A stretch of 18,392 nt of DNA from Rhodobiaceae bacterium (GTDB taxonomy: Bacteria; Pseudomonadota; Alphaproteobacteria; Rhizobiales; TMED25). The DNA lies in the NCBI GenBank assembly GCA_002704755.1, contig PAHC01000033.1, positions 7,479 through 25,870 of the forward strand, in the 5' to 3' direction. The translations under genes and the position numbers were made by a program. Under the pieces are notes generated by a model that worked only from the letters and a program-made list of their open reading frames with translations, did not search any database and was not told the DNA's origin. Positions 7,750 to 16,974 of the stretch are shown here, piece by piece (the first letter of the stretch is position 1; each line of letters begins with the position of its first letter).

Positions 7750-9264
7750 TTAATTAACATTCTGTACATTTATAAATGATTGATATTGATCAACAGCAAC
7801 ATTATAGTTTTCAATTAAATTTGATGTACTAGCTGAGGTTAATTCTATGATAAGATTTGGATAAACACCGAAAAGAATAATTAAAAAAGCTAATGGAAAT
7901 AAAATAACATATTCTCTTGCATTTATATCTTTTAACTCTTCTATTGCTTTATTTGTTATTACTCCAAAAACAACTCTCTTATATAACCACAGCGCATAAG
8001 CAGCTGATAAAATTACTCCGGTTGTAGCTAAAATTGCAACATAGATATTTATTCTAAATGCACCGATCAATGATAAGAATTCACCAACGAAGCCGCTTGT
8101 CCCCGGCAATCCAACGTTAGCCATAGTAAAAATAAGAAATAAAGCTGCAAAAACCGGCATTTTTTTTACAACCCCTCCGTATACACTAATTTCTCTAGTA
8201 TGAAGACGATCATACACAACACCAACAGAGAGAAATAATGCTGATGATATTAAACCATGACTTAACATTTGGAAAATACCACCTTGTATCCCCTGTTCAG
8301 TAAATGTAAAAATACCCATTGTTACAAAACCCATATGCGCAACTGACGAATATGCTATTAACTTCTTAATGTCTTCTTGCGCAATAGCAATAAATGAAGT
8401 GTATATGATAGCTATTATTGAAAGCACAAACACAAAATCCATAAAAACAAATGAGCCAACAGGAAATAATGGGATTGAAAATCTCAAAAGACCATACCCA
8501 CCCATTTTTAAGAGAACACCAGCTAATATCACAGATCCAGCTGTAGGTGCTTCAACATGAGCATCTGGTAACCATGTATGAACTGGGAACATTGGCATTT
8601 TTACTGCAAATGATATAAAGAATGCTAACCAAAGCCATGTTTGAATTGAATAATCAAAAAGGTAACCATTCAACTCAACAATATTAGTTGTACCGGTGAT
8701 TATATATATGTAGATTATTGCTATTAGCATTAGAACAGAACCACTCAGTGTGTATAAAAAGAATTTAAATGTTGCATAAACACGCCTTGGTCCGCCCCAA
8801 ACACCAATTATCAGGAACATCGGGATAAGACAAGCTTCAAAAAATAAATAGAAAACAACTAAATCAAGAGCACAGAAAACTCCAATCATTAAAGTTTCCA
8901 ATATCAAAAAAGCAATCATATACTCTTTTACTTTTTCTTTTACTGAGTCCCAGCTGGTAAGGATACAAAACGGCATGAGGAAAGTAGTAAGTATGATTAG
9001 GAATATAGATATCCCATCAACCCCAACATGATATGTAATATTTTCTGATAGCCAGTAATATTGTTCAACATACTGGAAAGAAGAGGTTATTTTATCAAAA
9101 TTAATCCATAATAATAATGAAACAATGAAGTTAACTATACTGGCATAGAGAGCAACTGTTTTTATGTTTCTTCTTCCAATATCATCGTTACTATTTATAA
9201 GTAAAATTATAATACTACCAAATATTGGGATGAGTAATAAAGTTGATAAGATTGGCCAAGACAT
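7750..9264 (-). CDS. nuoM: NADH-quinone oxidoreductase subunit M
   Basis: Second antiporter-like proton-pumping subunit of complex I (504 aa, about 14 hydrophobic segments). The key residues line up with E. coli NuoM: Glu143 in FFEACLIPMF, Lys222 in FAVKMPMFPVHTWLPDAHVE and Lys253 in VLLKMGGYGLLRF (E144, K234 and K265 in E. coli). LLRF and HVEAPTAGSVILAG are typical of NuoM. The ATG has a strong AGAGG site at 9273-9277, 8 bases upstream, embedded in the last codons of nuoL. nuoL ends 4 bases before it, so the order L-M-N is tight and without promoter room. Confidence 0.98.
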   Translation of the reverse strand: MSWPILSTLLLIPIFGSIIILLINSNDDIGRRNIKTVALYASIVNFIVSLLLWINFDKITSSFQYVEQYYWLSENITYHVGVDGISIFLIILTTFLMPFCILTSWDSVKEKVKEYMIAFLILETLMIGVFCALDLVVFYLFFEACLIPMFLIIGVWGGPRRVYATFKFFLYTLSGSVLMLIAIIYIYIITGTTNIVELNGYLFDYSIQTWLWLAFFISFAVKMPMFPVHTWLPDAHVEAPTAGSVILAGVLLKMGGYGLLRFSIPLFPVGSFVFMDFVFVLSIIAIIYTSFIAIAQEDIKKLIAYSSVAHMGFVTMGIFTFTEQGIQGGIFQMLSHGLISSALFLSVGVVYDRLHTREISVYGGVVKKMPVFAALFLIFTMANVGLPGTSGFVGEFLSLIGAFRINIYVAILATTGVILSAAYALWLYKRVVFGVITNKAIEELKDINAREYVILFPLAFLIILFGVYPNLIIELTSASTSNLIENYNVAVDQYQSFINVQNVN

Positions 9265-9268
9265 TTTA

Positions 9269-11224
9269 TCAACCTCTACCTATGATAATATAAAAAGTTA
9301 TAAATATTGACAGTCCTATAATCATAGAGAATGCATAGTGATATATTAATCCTGATTGTAACTGTACCATTTTCTTTGTTACACGAACAACCTGCTTTGA
9401 AATACCATCAGGACCATATTTATTAATTATGTTTTCATCTCCGGCTTTCCAGAATAATCGTCCAATACTTACAGTTGGTTTTACGAATAGAAAATCATAC
9501 ACTTCATCAAAATACCACTTATTGAGAAGGAATTTATAAAGCACCTCTTGGTCACCAGCAATTTTAGATGGGATATTTGGTCTTCTAATATAAAAATAGT
9601 AGGCCAATAATAAACCTAGAACCATCATAATTGTTGGCGTCCATTTTACAATTGTAGGAACATAGTGAAGATCCTTTAAAATATTATTTTCCTTCAGTAT
9701 ATATATAGAACTTGCCCAAAACTCCTTGAAGTCATGGTATATAAATGAGTCGTAGAATAAATAGCCAGATAAAATAGCACCAAGCACCAACACCAGTAAT
9801 GGTACCAACATAATATTTGGACTTTCATGAATATGTGACATAACCTCTTCAGACGCTCTTGGTGTTCCATGGAATGTCATAAACACAAGTCTCCACGAAT
9901 AGAATGAAGTCATGAACGCAGCTATGACAAGCATAGTAAAGGCATAAGAACTTATAGCAAGATTAGTTGCGAAAGCAGCTTCAACAATTGCATCTTTTGA
10001 ATAGAAGCCTGCCATACCAAATACACCAGGTATACCAAAACCAGTTAACGCAAGAGTACCAACTAACATTAAGACATAAGTCTTTGGAATATGTTTTCTT
10101 AATCCACCCATATTTCTCATGTCTTGTTCGTTTGACATGGCATGAATTACGGAACCAGCGCCTAAAAATAATAATGCTTTAAAAAATGCATGCGTGAATA
10201 GATGAAAGATACCCACTTGATAAGCACCTAAACCTAAAGCAACAAACATATAACCTAATTGAGAACAAGTTGAATATGCTATCACTCTTTTAATATCATT
10301 TTGAACAAGAGCAACAGAAGCAGCAAAGATTGCTGTAGTTGCACCAATGAATACAATAAATGACATAACATTCGGAGCCATTTCATATAGTGGAGAACAT
10401 CTGGCAACAAGAAATACTCCTGCTGTCACCATAGTAGCAGCATGAATAAGTGCTGATACAGGCGTAGGACCCTCCATAGCATCTGGGAGCCATGTGTGTA
10501 AGAAGAACTGTGCAGACTTACCCATAGCACCAATAAATAACAAAACACATATAAATGAAATAGAATTGAATGAATATCCTAGAATATAAATATTTTGATC
10601 AGTCATATATTTCACATTTGAGAAAACATAATCAAAATCTAATGACCCAAAAATATAAAATATACAAAATATACCCAATGCAAAGCCAAAGTCACCAACT
10701 CTATTAACTATAAATGCTTTCATAGCAGCATTATTTGCAGAATCTTTATGATGCCAAAAACCAATTAATAAGTATGATGCTAAACCAACTCCTTCCCAAC
10801 CAAAAAATAATTGCATGAAGTTATTAGAAGTGACCAACATTAGCATTGCAAATGTAAATAAGGATAGATAAGAAAAAAACCTCTGCCTAGATGGATCGTC
10901 ATGCATGTATCCAATTGAATAAAAATGTACAACAGCAGATACGGTATTAACAACGACTAACATTACAGCAGTTAATGTATCTATTCTTATTGCCCAACTG
11001 AGATCGAGATTTCCTGATGTAAGCCATTTTAAAATAACGACGACCTCATCATTTGCACCATCAACCCAGCCGACATTACCTAAAACAATCCAGGATAAAA
11101 TAGCAGAAATACTTACAAATGAAGATGTCAGGATTTCAGAAGTTCGTGCTCCAATTGTTTTCCCAAATAAACCAGTTATTAACGCACCGATAAGTGGCAA
11201 AAACACTATTAAGGAATAAATCAT
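9269..11224 (-). CDS. nuoL: NADH-quinone oxidoreductase subunit L
   Basis: Largest antiporter-like subunit of complex I (651 aa), at the far end of the membrane arm. It has the usual core helices with Glu144 in LFFGWEGVGLASYLLIGFWHH, Lys236 in GAMGKSAQFFLHTWLPDAMEG and His261 in SALIHAATMVTAGVFL. The C-terminal third carries the long lateral helix that braces NuoM and NuoN, followed by a final TM segment (about 630-650). The length is typical for alphaproteobacteria, somewhat longer than the roughly 613 aa of E. coli. The start ATG is 2 bases after the nuoK stop, with AAAGG at 11231-11235 six bases upstream. Confidence 0.98.
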   Translation of the reverse strand: MIYSLIVFLPLIGALITGLFGKTIGARTSEILTSSFVSISAILSWIVLGNVGWVDGANDEVVVILKWLTSGNLDLSWAIRIDTLTAVMLVVVNTVSAVVHFYSIGYMHDDPSRQRFFSYLSLFTFAMLMLVTSNNFMQLFFGWEGVGLASYLLIGFWHHKDSANNAAMKAFIVNRVGDFGFALGIFCIFYIFGSLDFDYVFSNVKYMTDQNIYILGYSFNSISFICVLLFIGAMGKSAQFFLHTWLPDAMEGPTPVSALIHAATMVTAGVFLVARCSPLYEMAPNVMSFIVFIGATTAIFAASVALVQNDIKRVIAYSTCSQLGYMFVALGLGAYQVGIFHLFTHAFFKALLFLGAGSVIHAMSNEQDMRNMGGLRKHIPKTYVLMLVGTLALTGFGIPGVFGMAGFYSKDAIVEAAFATNLAISSYAFTMLVIAAFMTSFYSWRLVFMTFHGTPRASEEVMSHIHESPNIMLVPLLVLVLGAILSGYLFYDSFIYHDFKEFWASSIYILKENNILKDLHYVPTIVKWTPTIMMVLGLLLAYYFYIRRPNIPSKIAGDQEVLYKFLLNKWYFDEVYDFLFVKPTVSIGRLFWKAGDENIINKYGPDGISKQVVRVTKKMVQLQSGLIYHYAFSMIIGLSIFITFYIIIGRG

Positions 11225-11226
11225 TA

Positions 11227-11532
11227 TTAACCTTTCATCTCATTAATATCGTCCACTGATATTGAGCCTTTATTCCTAAAATAGATTACAAGGATGGCAA
11301 GACCTATGGCAGCCTCTGCAGCAGCTACAGTTAATATTAGTAGAGAAAAGATTTGTCCCATAATGTCATTAAGATAAGATGAGAATGCGACAAAATTAAT
11401 ATTAACTGATAGCAACATAAGCTCAATAGACATTAATATGATAATAATATTTTTTTTGTTTAGGAATACACCAAATATACCGATAACAAATAATATTGAA
11501 GCAAGAACAAGATAATGGTTAATTGTAATCAT
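11227..11532 (-). CDS. nuoK: NADH-quinone oxidoreductase subunit K
   Basis: Small membrane subunit (101 aa, three TM helices at about 5-24, 28-52 and 62-88) lying between NuoJ and NuoN in the proton path. The two membrane carboxylates of the family are present: Glu37 in LMSIELMLLSVN and Glu73 in VAAAEAAIGLAILV (E36 and E72 in E. coli). The start ATG overlaps the nuoJ stop in an ATGA junction, which implies coupled translation. A run of eight A encodes Lys26-Lys27 and runs into the next codon; I see no disruption. Confidence 0.98.
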   Translation of the reverse strand: MITINHYLVLASILFVIGIFGVFLNKKNIIIILMSIELMLLSVNINFVAFSSYLNDIMGQIFSLLILTVAAAEAAIGLAILVIYFRNKGSISVDDINEMKG

Positions 11533-12137
11533 ATGCCACTTCCTGGTTTTACTTTTATGTTTTCAATAGACTTCTCTGGATCCCTATCAACTTGCGCTGA
11601 AATATTTTGTCTTTTTGCAGATGGCCTGTGGTTAACTGTTAATACGATTGCGCCGATCATAGATGCTAATAATATCAAACCTGCCAGTTGGAAGAAAAGA
11701 ATATTATCTGTATAAAGCACCATACCAAGCATTTCTGTATTGCTAATTTGTTCAATATTTTCAGTAACATACGACATTGGCTTGAGACTATCCCTATTCC
11801 AAGTAAAAAGAACCAGTATTAACTCTGCAAGTAGTATAAATCCAATTGTCATACCTATTGGCAAATAGCTAATCACTGTTGAGGTAATAGATTTAAATTC
11901 AACATCAAGCATCATAACAACAAACAAGAATAATACAGCTACTGCCCCGACATATACTATCACCAATATAAATGCTAAAAATTCAGCTCCAAGCAATAAA
12001 AAAATACCAGCGGAATTGAAAAAACAAACAATTAAGAAAAGAACAGAGTGCACTGGATTACGTGATAAGACCACCATAAAGGCAGAAGCAATCATAATGA
12101 ATGAAAATAAATAAAATAATGTACTAACTACAATCAT
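11529..12137 (-). CDS. nuoJ: NADH-quinone oxidoreductase subunit J
   Basis: Membrane subunit of complex I (202 aa, five TM helices in about the first 165 residues, then a polar tail). The third helix AEFLAFILVIVYVGAVAVL (51-69) is the conserved one that carries the pi-bulge involved in coupling quinone reduction to proton transfer; Tyr62 corresponds to Tyr59 of E. coli. The C-terminal tail after LTVNHRPSAKRQN resembles other alphaproteobacterial NuoJ. The ATG lies 3 bases after nuoI, with AGG six bases upstream, and the stop overlaps nuoK by 4 bases. Confidence 0.97.
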   Translation of the reverse strand: MIVVSTLFYLFSFIMIASAFMVVLSRNPVHSVLFLIVCFFNSAGIFLLLGAEFLAFILVIVYVGAVAVLFLFVVMMLDVEFKSITSTVISYLPIGMTIGFILLAELILVLFTWNRDSLKPMSYVTENIEQISNTEMLGMVLYTDNILFFQLAGLILLASMIGAIVLTVNHRPSAKRQNISAQVDRDPEKSIENIKVKPGSGI

Positions 12138-12140
12138 GAA

Positions 12141-12632
12141 TTACCTATACTTAGCATCTAATTCTATATTTTTTGAGAGCGACTCTTCCCAACGATCACC
12201 ATTAGCAAGTAGTTTTTCTTTGTTGTAATACAACTCTTCTCTTGTTTCAGTGGCAAATTCAAAATTTGGCCCCTCCACAATGGCATCAACTGGACAAGCC
12301 TCTTGACAATAACCACAATATATACACTTAACCATATCAATATCGTAACGCGTTGTTCTTCTCGTTCCGTCTTTTTCTCGAGGGCCAACTTCAATCGTTA
12401 TGGCTTGAGCAGGACATATTGCTTCACAGAGCTTACATCCAATACATCTCTCTTCACCATTTGGATAACGTCGAAGAGCGTGTTCACCCCTAAATCTAGG
12501 AGAAATTGAACCTTTTTCATAAGGATAATTTATTGTTGCTTTTTTACTAAAGAAATATCTCATAGCCAGTCTGAAGGCTTTCAAAAACTCAATCAATAAA
12601 AAGCTTTTTATAATTCTTAGTGTTCTATTCAT
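12141..12632 (-). CDS. nuoI: NADH-quinone oxidoreductase subunit I (8Fe-8S ferredoxin type)
   Basis: Peripheral-arm subunit (163 aa, typical of alphaproteobacteria and of mitochondrial TYKY) that passes electrons from NuoG toward cluster N2 through clusters N6a and N6b. Two complete ferredoxin motifs are visible: CIGCKLCEAICP (Cys63, 66, 69, 73) and CIYCGYCQEACP (Cys103, 106, 109, 113). The N-terminal amphipathic helix (about 1-30) with RLAMRYFF lies on the membrane, and RGEHALRRYPNGEERC precedes the first cluster as in the family. It starts 17 bases after nuoH, the largest gap in the window. Confidence 0.98.
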   Translation of the reverse strand: MNRTLRIIKSFLLIEFLKAFRLAMRYFFSKKATINYPYEKGSISPRFRGEHALRRYPNGEERCIGCKLCEAICPAQAITIEVGPREKDGTRRTTRYDIDMVKCIYCGYCQEACPVDAIVEGPNFEFATETREELYYNKEKLLANGDRWEESLSKNIELDAKYR

Positions 12633-12649
12633 ATCCTATCCAATTTTAA

Positions 12650-13654
12650 TCATATAAAAACTACGTATGTTGCTGTTAGAGCAACCATTAACAGTGATAG
12701 CGGTAGAAAAACTTTCCATCCGAGTCTCATTAATTGGTCGTATCTATACCTCGGAACTATTGCTTTAACCATAGCAAAAAGAAAAAACATAAAACATACT
12801 TTTAGAACAAACCACACAAACCCAGGAATAAAATCTAAAAATGGAAATATCGGTAACCATCCTCCTAAAAACAGTATTGTTCCAAAAGCACACATAAGAA
12901 CAATAGAAACATACTCACCCAACATAAACATTAGGTAAGGCGTGGAAGAATATTCCACCATAAACCCTGCAACAAGCTCTGACTCTGCTTCTGGAAGATC
13001 AAATGGAGGTCGATTTGTTTCTGCTAATGCTGAAATAAAAAAGACAACAAACATTGGGAAAAGTGGAATAAAATACCAATTAAGGAAACCATAGTTACCA
13101 GCTTGAGCATTCACAATATCACTTAAATTTAGTGAACCACTTAGAAGGATTACTGTAATTATCACAAAACCTATTGATACCTCGTACGAAACCATCTGAG
13201 CGGCTGATCTAAGTGCACCTAAAAAAGGGTATTTTGAATTTGAAGCCCATCCACCCATGATAATACCGTAAACACCAAGTGATGATATAGCTAAGATATA
13301 GAGTATTCCAATATTAATATCAGCAAGCACAAGCCCGGCATCAAATGGAATTACAGCCCAAGCAGATATTGCAAAAACTGTTGTTACAAATGGAGCGAGA
13401 AGAAAAACAAATTTATCAGCATTATAAGGAATAATTACTTCTTTAAGGACGAATTTTAAAAGATCAGCAAATGATTGAAGTAGTCCAAAAGCGCCGACAA
13501 CATTTGGCCCCCTTCTCATCTGCACAGCAGCCCAAATTTTTCTGTCGGCCAATAGCAAAAAGGCTATCGTTATTAACAAAGCTGTAATGAGAAATACACT
13601 TTTGAAAGCAATAATTAAAAGAGGAATTAGATAATTTATTAAAAGACTATCCAT
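12650..13654 (-). CDS. nuoH: NADH-quinone oxidoreductase subunit H
   Basis: Membrane subunit (334 aa, eight to nine TM segments) that forms the quinone channel and joins the two arms of complex I. Family motifs: ADRKIWAAVQMRRGPNVVG (36-54), the charged loop ALAETNRPPFDLPEAESELV (209-228) followed by GFMVEYSS, and PRYRYDQLMRLGWK (301-314). An ATG two codons further out (13660) would give 336 aa. The CGGAA site at 13661-13665 is six bases from the inner ATG but touches the outer one, so I chose the inner start. This start overlaps the end of nuoG by 8 bases. Confidence 0.97.
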   Translation of the reverse strand: MDSLLINYLIPLLIIAFKSVFLITALLITIAFLLLADRKIWAAVQMRRGPNVVGAFGLLQSFADLLKFVLKEVIIPYNADKFVFLLAPFVTTVFAISAWAVIPFDAGLVLADINIGILYILAISSLGVYGIIMGGWASNSKYPFLGALRSAAQMVSYEVSIGFVIITVILLSGSLNLSDIVNAQAGNYGFLNWYFIPLFPMFVVFFISALAETNRPPFDLPEAESELVAGFMVEYSSTPYLMFMLGEYVSIVLMCAFGTILFLGGWLPIFPFLDFIPGFVWFVLKVCFMFFLFAMVKAIVPRYRYDQLMRLGWKVFLPLSLLMVALTATYVVFI

Positions 13655-15701
13655 TAACATTTCCGTTGTTCTTTTTTTGCATGCTGCACTCAGCCATTAT
13701 TTTACTCGCTCTTGCAATTGGATTTGTTAGATAAAAATCTTTAATTGAATTTTCAAATTCTACATCATTGAGTTTAGGATTTTTAATGTCAATTTTGGAT
13801 AATTGTGAGTGGTCAGCAGCTTGAATAACATCAACATCTTCAAATATAGGAAATTTCTTTTGCAAATCTTTTCTTACATCAGCAAAACTTACAAAGTTTA
13901 ATGACTTCTTGAGCCGTTTTGATAACTCAATAATAATTTTCCAGTTATCTTTTGAGTTACCAGGAGGAAAAACTGCTCTATTTATTTGCTGTAAACGTCC
14001 TTCTATATTCATAAAAAAGCCATTCTTTTCTGTGTAACATGCTCCTGGCAATATGACATCAGCTGAAGATGCGCCTTTATCTCCGTGACTTCCAATATAA
14101 ACTTTATATTTGTTATCCGCATCTATTTCATCTGCATCCATTAAAAACAAGAGATCTACATTCTTTGAATTAGCTATATATTTTGAATTCTTTTTTGAAT
14201 CTTCTGGTAAGAATCCTAAATCTAAACCAGCAACCCTTGATGCACTTTTATGGAGAACAGCAATACCATTCCAATCATCCCTGATAGAATTTGTTTTCTT
14301 AGCTGATAAAACAATATGGGATAATAAATCATCAGCGTCATCACGGGTGAAGACATCATCGCCGATGAGCCAAATAATATTATTACAATTATTTATATCC
14401 ATATTTTTCAAATTTATTTGTTTAGGTGATTTACCGAGATGGATGTAATCATATGTTAGGTCATTTTCTTGACCAATATTAAAAATTCTCAGATTTCCTG
14501 TGAGCCACCTCTTTCGAATTCTTGCATTTAAAACAGGAGACTCAATTCTTGGATTTGATCCAATTATCACAAGCCCATCTGCTTCTTCTATGCCAGATAT
14601 ACTAGGATTGAAAATATAAGACGCACGACCAAATTTATTCGTTATGTATGAACCATCTTGCCTACAATCGTATAAATCAGTGCCAAGCTTATCAAATAGC
14701 AATTTCATTAAATACATCTCTTCAGCCGTTGTCATGTCTCCAGCTATTGCACCAATTTTTGATGGTTTTGTTTTCTTTACTAATTCAACAACCTTGTTTA
14801 ATGCTTCATCCCATGTCGCTTTAACTAACTTCCCATCTTTACGTATATATGGCTCATCGATCCTTTGTGATTTCAATCCATCCCATATGAAACGTGTTTT
14901 ATCTGAGATCCATTCTTCATTAATATCTTCGTTGAAACGAGGCATAATTCGCATAACCTCAGTTCCTTTAGAGTCTATTCTAATATTTGAGCCCAAGGCA
15001 TCCATTACATCTATAGACTCTGTCTTTGTTAACTCCCATGGCCTAGCTTGAAACTCATAAGGTTTTGATGTAAGTGCACCAACTGGACATAAATCTATTA
15101 CATTACCTTGTAATTCTGATGACATGCCTTTTTCTAAATAAGTTGTAATCTCCATATTCTCACCGCGATGGATTGCGCCGAGTTCGCCAGTTCCAGCTAC
15201 TTCAGATGTAAATCTAACGCACCTAGTACAATGTATGCATCTTGTCATTGTTGTTTTTACTAAAGGACCAATATTCTTATTATCAACAGCCCTCTTATTT
15301 TCTTTATACCTGCTTTTATTTATTCCATAGTGTAGTGCTTGATCTTGTAAGTCACATTCACCACCTTGATCACATATTGGACAATCAAGAGGATGATTGA
15401 CAAGCAAGAATTCCATGGCACCCTTACGGGCATGATGCACTGAATCAGTGTTAGTAAATACTTCAGGCAACTCACCATTCGGTCCAGGCCTCAAGTCGCT
15501 TAATGAAAAATGACAAGATGCAACCGGTTTTGGTGCACCTTTAACCTCAACCAGACACATTCTACAATTTCCAGCAATTGATAGCTTTTCATGGTAACAG
15601 AATCTAGGAACCTCTATATCAGCAAATTCGAGCGCTTGGATTAATGTTAGATTATCCTCAAATTCAAATTCATTACCGTTTATTAATATTTTCTTTGACA
15701 T
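13647..15701 (-). CDS. nuoG: NADH-quinone oxidoreductase subunit G
   Basis: Large iron-sulfur subunit of the NADH-oxidising arm (684 aa). The [2Fe-2S] cluster N1b is bound by Cys35, Cys46, Cys49 and Cys63. His103 with Cys107, Cys110 and Cys116 (HPLDCPICDQGGECDLQDQA) forms N5. Cys155, Cys158, Cys161 and Cys205 (CIHCTRCVRF and DLCPVGAL) form N4. After residue 230 comes the degenerate molybdopterin-oxidoreductase domain, starting DVMDALGSNIRIDSKG, without the cysteines for the extra N7 cluster found in E. coli and Thermus. This is the mitochondrial/alphaproteobacterial type. The start ATG is 11 bases after nuoF, with AGG about 11 bases upstream. The end overlaps nuoH by 8 bases. Confidence 0.98.
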   Translation of the reverse strand: MSKKILINGNEFEFEDNLTLIQALEFADIEVPRFCYHEKLSIAGNCRMCLVEVKGAPKPVASCHFSLSDLRPGPNGELPEVFTNTDSVHHARKGAMEFLLVNHPLDCPICDQGGECDLQDQALHYGINKSRYKENKRAVDNKNIGPLVKTTMTRCIHCTRCVRFTSEVAGTGELGAIHRGENMEITTYLEKGMSSELQGNVIDLCPVGALTSKPYEFQARPWELTKTESIDVMDALGSNIRIDSKGTEVMRIMPRFNEDINEEWISDKTRFIWDGLKSQRIDEPYIRKDGKLVKATWDEALNKVVELVKKTKPSKIGAIAGDMTTAEEMYLMKLLFDKLGTDLYDCRQDGSYITNKFGRASYIFNPSISGIEEADGLVIIGSNPRIESPVLNARIRKRWLTGNLRIFNIGQENDLTYDYIHLGKSPKQINLKNMDINNCNNIIWLIGDDVFTRDDADDLLSHIVLSAKKTNSIRDDWNGIAVLHKSASRVAGLDLGFLPEDSKKNSKYIANSKNVDLLFLMDADEIDADNKYKVYIGSHGDKGASSADVILPGACYTEKNGFFMNIEGRLQQINRAVFPPGNSKDNWKIIIELSKRLKKSLNFVSFADVRKDLQKKFPIFEDVDVIQAADHSQLSKIDIKNPKLNDVEFENSIKDFYLTNPIARASKIMAECSMQKKNNGNVNG
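13661..13665 (-). promoter_or_regulatory. Shine-Dalgarno site of nuoH
   Basis: CGGAA on the minus strand, inside the last codons of nuoG. Six bases separate it from the ATG at 13654, while the ATG at 13660 follows it directly. It therefore favours the inner start. The match to the consensus is partial. Confidence 0.45.
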
Positions 15702-15712
15702 ATAAATTTAAC

Positions 15713-16972
15713 CTATTTAGTCAGTCTGTTTTCGATTTCAGGTCTGAAATGACGTATTAAACCTTGAATTGGCCATGCAGCTGCGTCACCCAATGCGCAT
15801 ATTGTATGCCCTTCTACTTGTTTTGTAACTTCTTGTAACATATCAATTTCATCGACGGAAGCATCACCCTTGACGATTCTATCCATAACTCTCCACATCC
15901 AGCCAGTTCCCTCTCGGCAAGGGGTGCATTGACCGCAACTTTCGTGCTTGTAAAAATAACTTAATCTTGCAATTGCATTTACTATGTCTGTTGATTTATC
16001 CATTACAATTACTGCAGCAGTACCAAGTCCTGATTTTAACTCTTTTAGGGTGTCAAAATCCATCGACAGGTTTTGACAGTGCTCTGCTGGTAGACAAGGC
16101 ACAGATGAGCCACCAGGAATTACCGCAAGAAGATTGTCCCATCCGCCCCTAACTCCACCTGCATGCTTTTCAAGAAGCTCTCTCAATGAGATCCCCATTT
16201 CCTCTTCCACATTACAAGGGGTATTGACATGTCCTGATATACAAAAGAGTTTTGTACCAGTGTTGTTGGGTTTTCCAAGAGAAGAAAACCAATCAGCGCC
16301 TCTTCTTAAAATTTCAGGAGCAACAGATATAGATTCAACGTTATTAACTGTGGTTGGACAACCATAAAGTCCACAATTTGCTGGAAAAGGTGGTTTGAGT
16401 CTCGGCATACCTTTTTTTCCTTCAAGGCTTTCTAATAAAGCTGTTTCTTCTCCACAAATATACGCACCAGCTCCGTGATGCACATAAATATCAAAATCCC
16501 ATCCTGATTTACATGCATTTTTACCAACAAAGCCAGCCTCGTATGCTTCATCGATTGCCTTTTGTAGAGCTACCCTCTCAAAAACATACTCACCTCTTAC
16601 GTAAACATAACAAGCGTGAGCGCTCATAGCATAGGAAGCAAGCAAACATCCTTCAATAAATTGATGAGGTTCGTGTCTTAAAATTTCTCTATCTTTACAA
16701 GTCCCAGGTTCTGACTCATCAGCATTAACAACTAAATAATGCGGCCGTTCTCCTACTTCTTTTGGCATAAATGACCATTTTAGTCCAGTTGGGAAACCAG
16801 CACCGCCCCTACCTCTCAAGCCTGATGCTTTCATTTCCTCAATTATCCAGTCTTTGCCCTTATCCATTAGGGTTTTTGTTGAATCCCAATTGCCTCTTTT
16901 CAGAGCTGACTTTAAATCTGGGCTATTATAACCATAGATATTAGTAAATATTCTATTTTCTAATTTTAGCAT
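15713..16972 (-). CDS. nuoF: NADH-quinone oxidoreductase subunit F (NADH and FMN binding)
   Basis: Catalytic subunit (419 aa) that oxidises NADH with FMN and passes electrons to cluster N3. The nucleotide-binding part has GLRGRGGAGFPTGLKW (51-66) and VVNADESEPGTCKDRE (81-96). The second glycine-rich piece AGAYICGEETALLESLEG (168-185) is also present. N3 is bound by Cys346, Cys349 and Cys352 (SCGQCTPCREG) and Cys392. The ATG is 2 bases after the nuoE stop; an AGGA lies too close to it to act as a normal ribosome site, so coupling to nuoE is likely. The gene is visibly less AT-rich than birA and RNase J. Confidence 0.99.
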   Translation of the reverse strand: MLKLENRIFTNIYGYNSPDLKSALKRGNWDSTKTLMDKGKDWIIEEMKASGLRGRGGAGFPTGLKWSFMPKEVGERPHYLVVNADESEPGTCKDREILRHEPHQFIEGCLLASYAMSAHACYVYVRGEYVFERVALQKAIDEAYEAGFVGKNACKSGWDFDIYVHHGAGAYICGEETALLESLEGKKGMPRLKPPFPANCGLYGCPTTVNNVESISVAPEILRRGADWFSSLGKPNNTGTKLFCISGHVNTPCNVEEEMGISLRELLEKHAGGVRGGWDNLLAVIPGGSSVPCLPAEHCQNLSMDFDTLKELKSGLGTAAVIVMDKSTDIVNAIARLSYFYKHESCGQCTPCREGTGWMWRVMDRIVKGDASVDEIDMLQEVTKQVEGHTICALGDAAAWPIQGLIRHFRPEIENRLTK

Positions 16973-16974
16973 TC

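Noticed and set aside
12164..12394. A minus-strand open frame of 76 codons
   Set aside because: It is an alternative frame inside nuoI, whose own frame carries both ferredoxin motifs.
14110..14448. A plus-strand open frame of 112 codons
   Set aside because: It is antisense to the C-terminal domain of nuoG and shows no recognisable domain.
14644..15051. A plus-strand open frame of 135 codons
   Set aside because: It lies wholly antisense to nuoG, has a serine-rich composition typical of shadow frames, and shows no motif or ribosome site.
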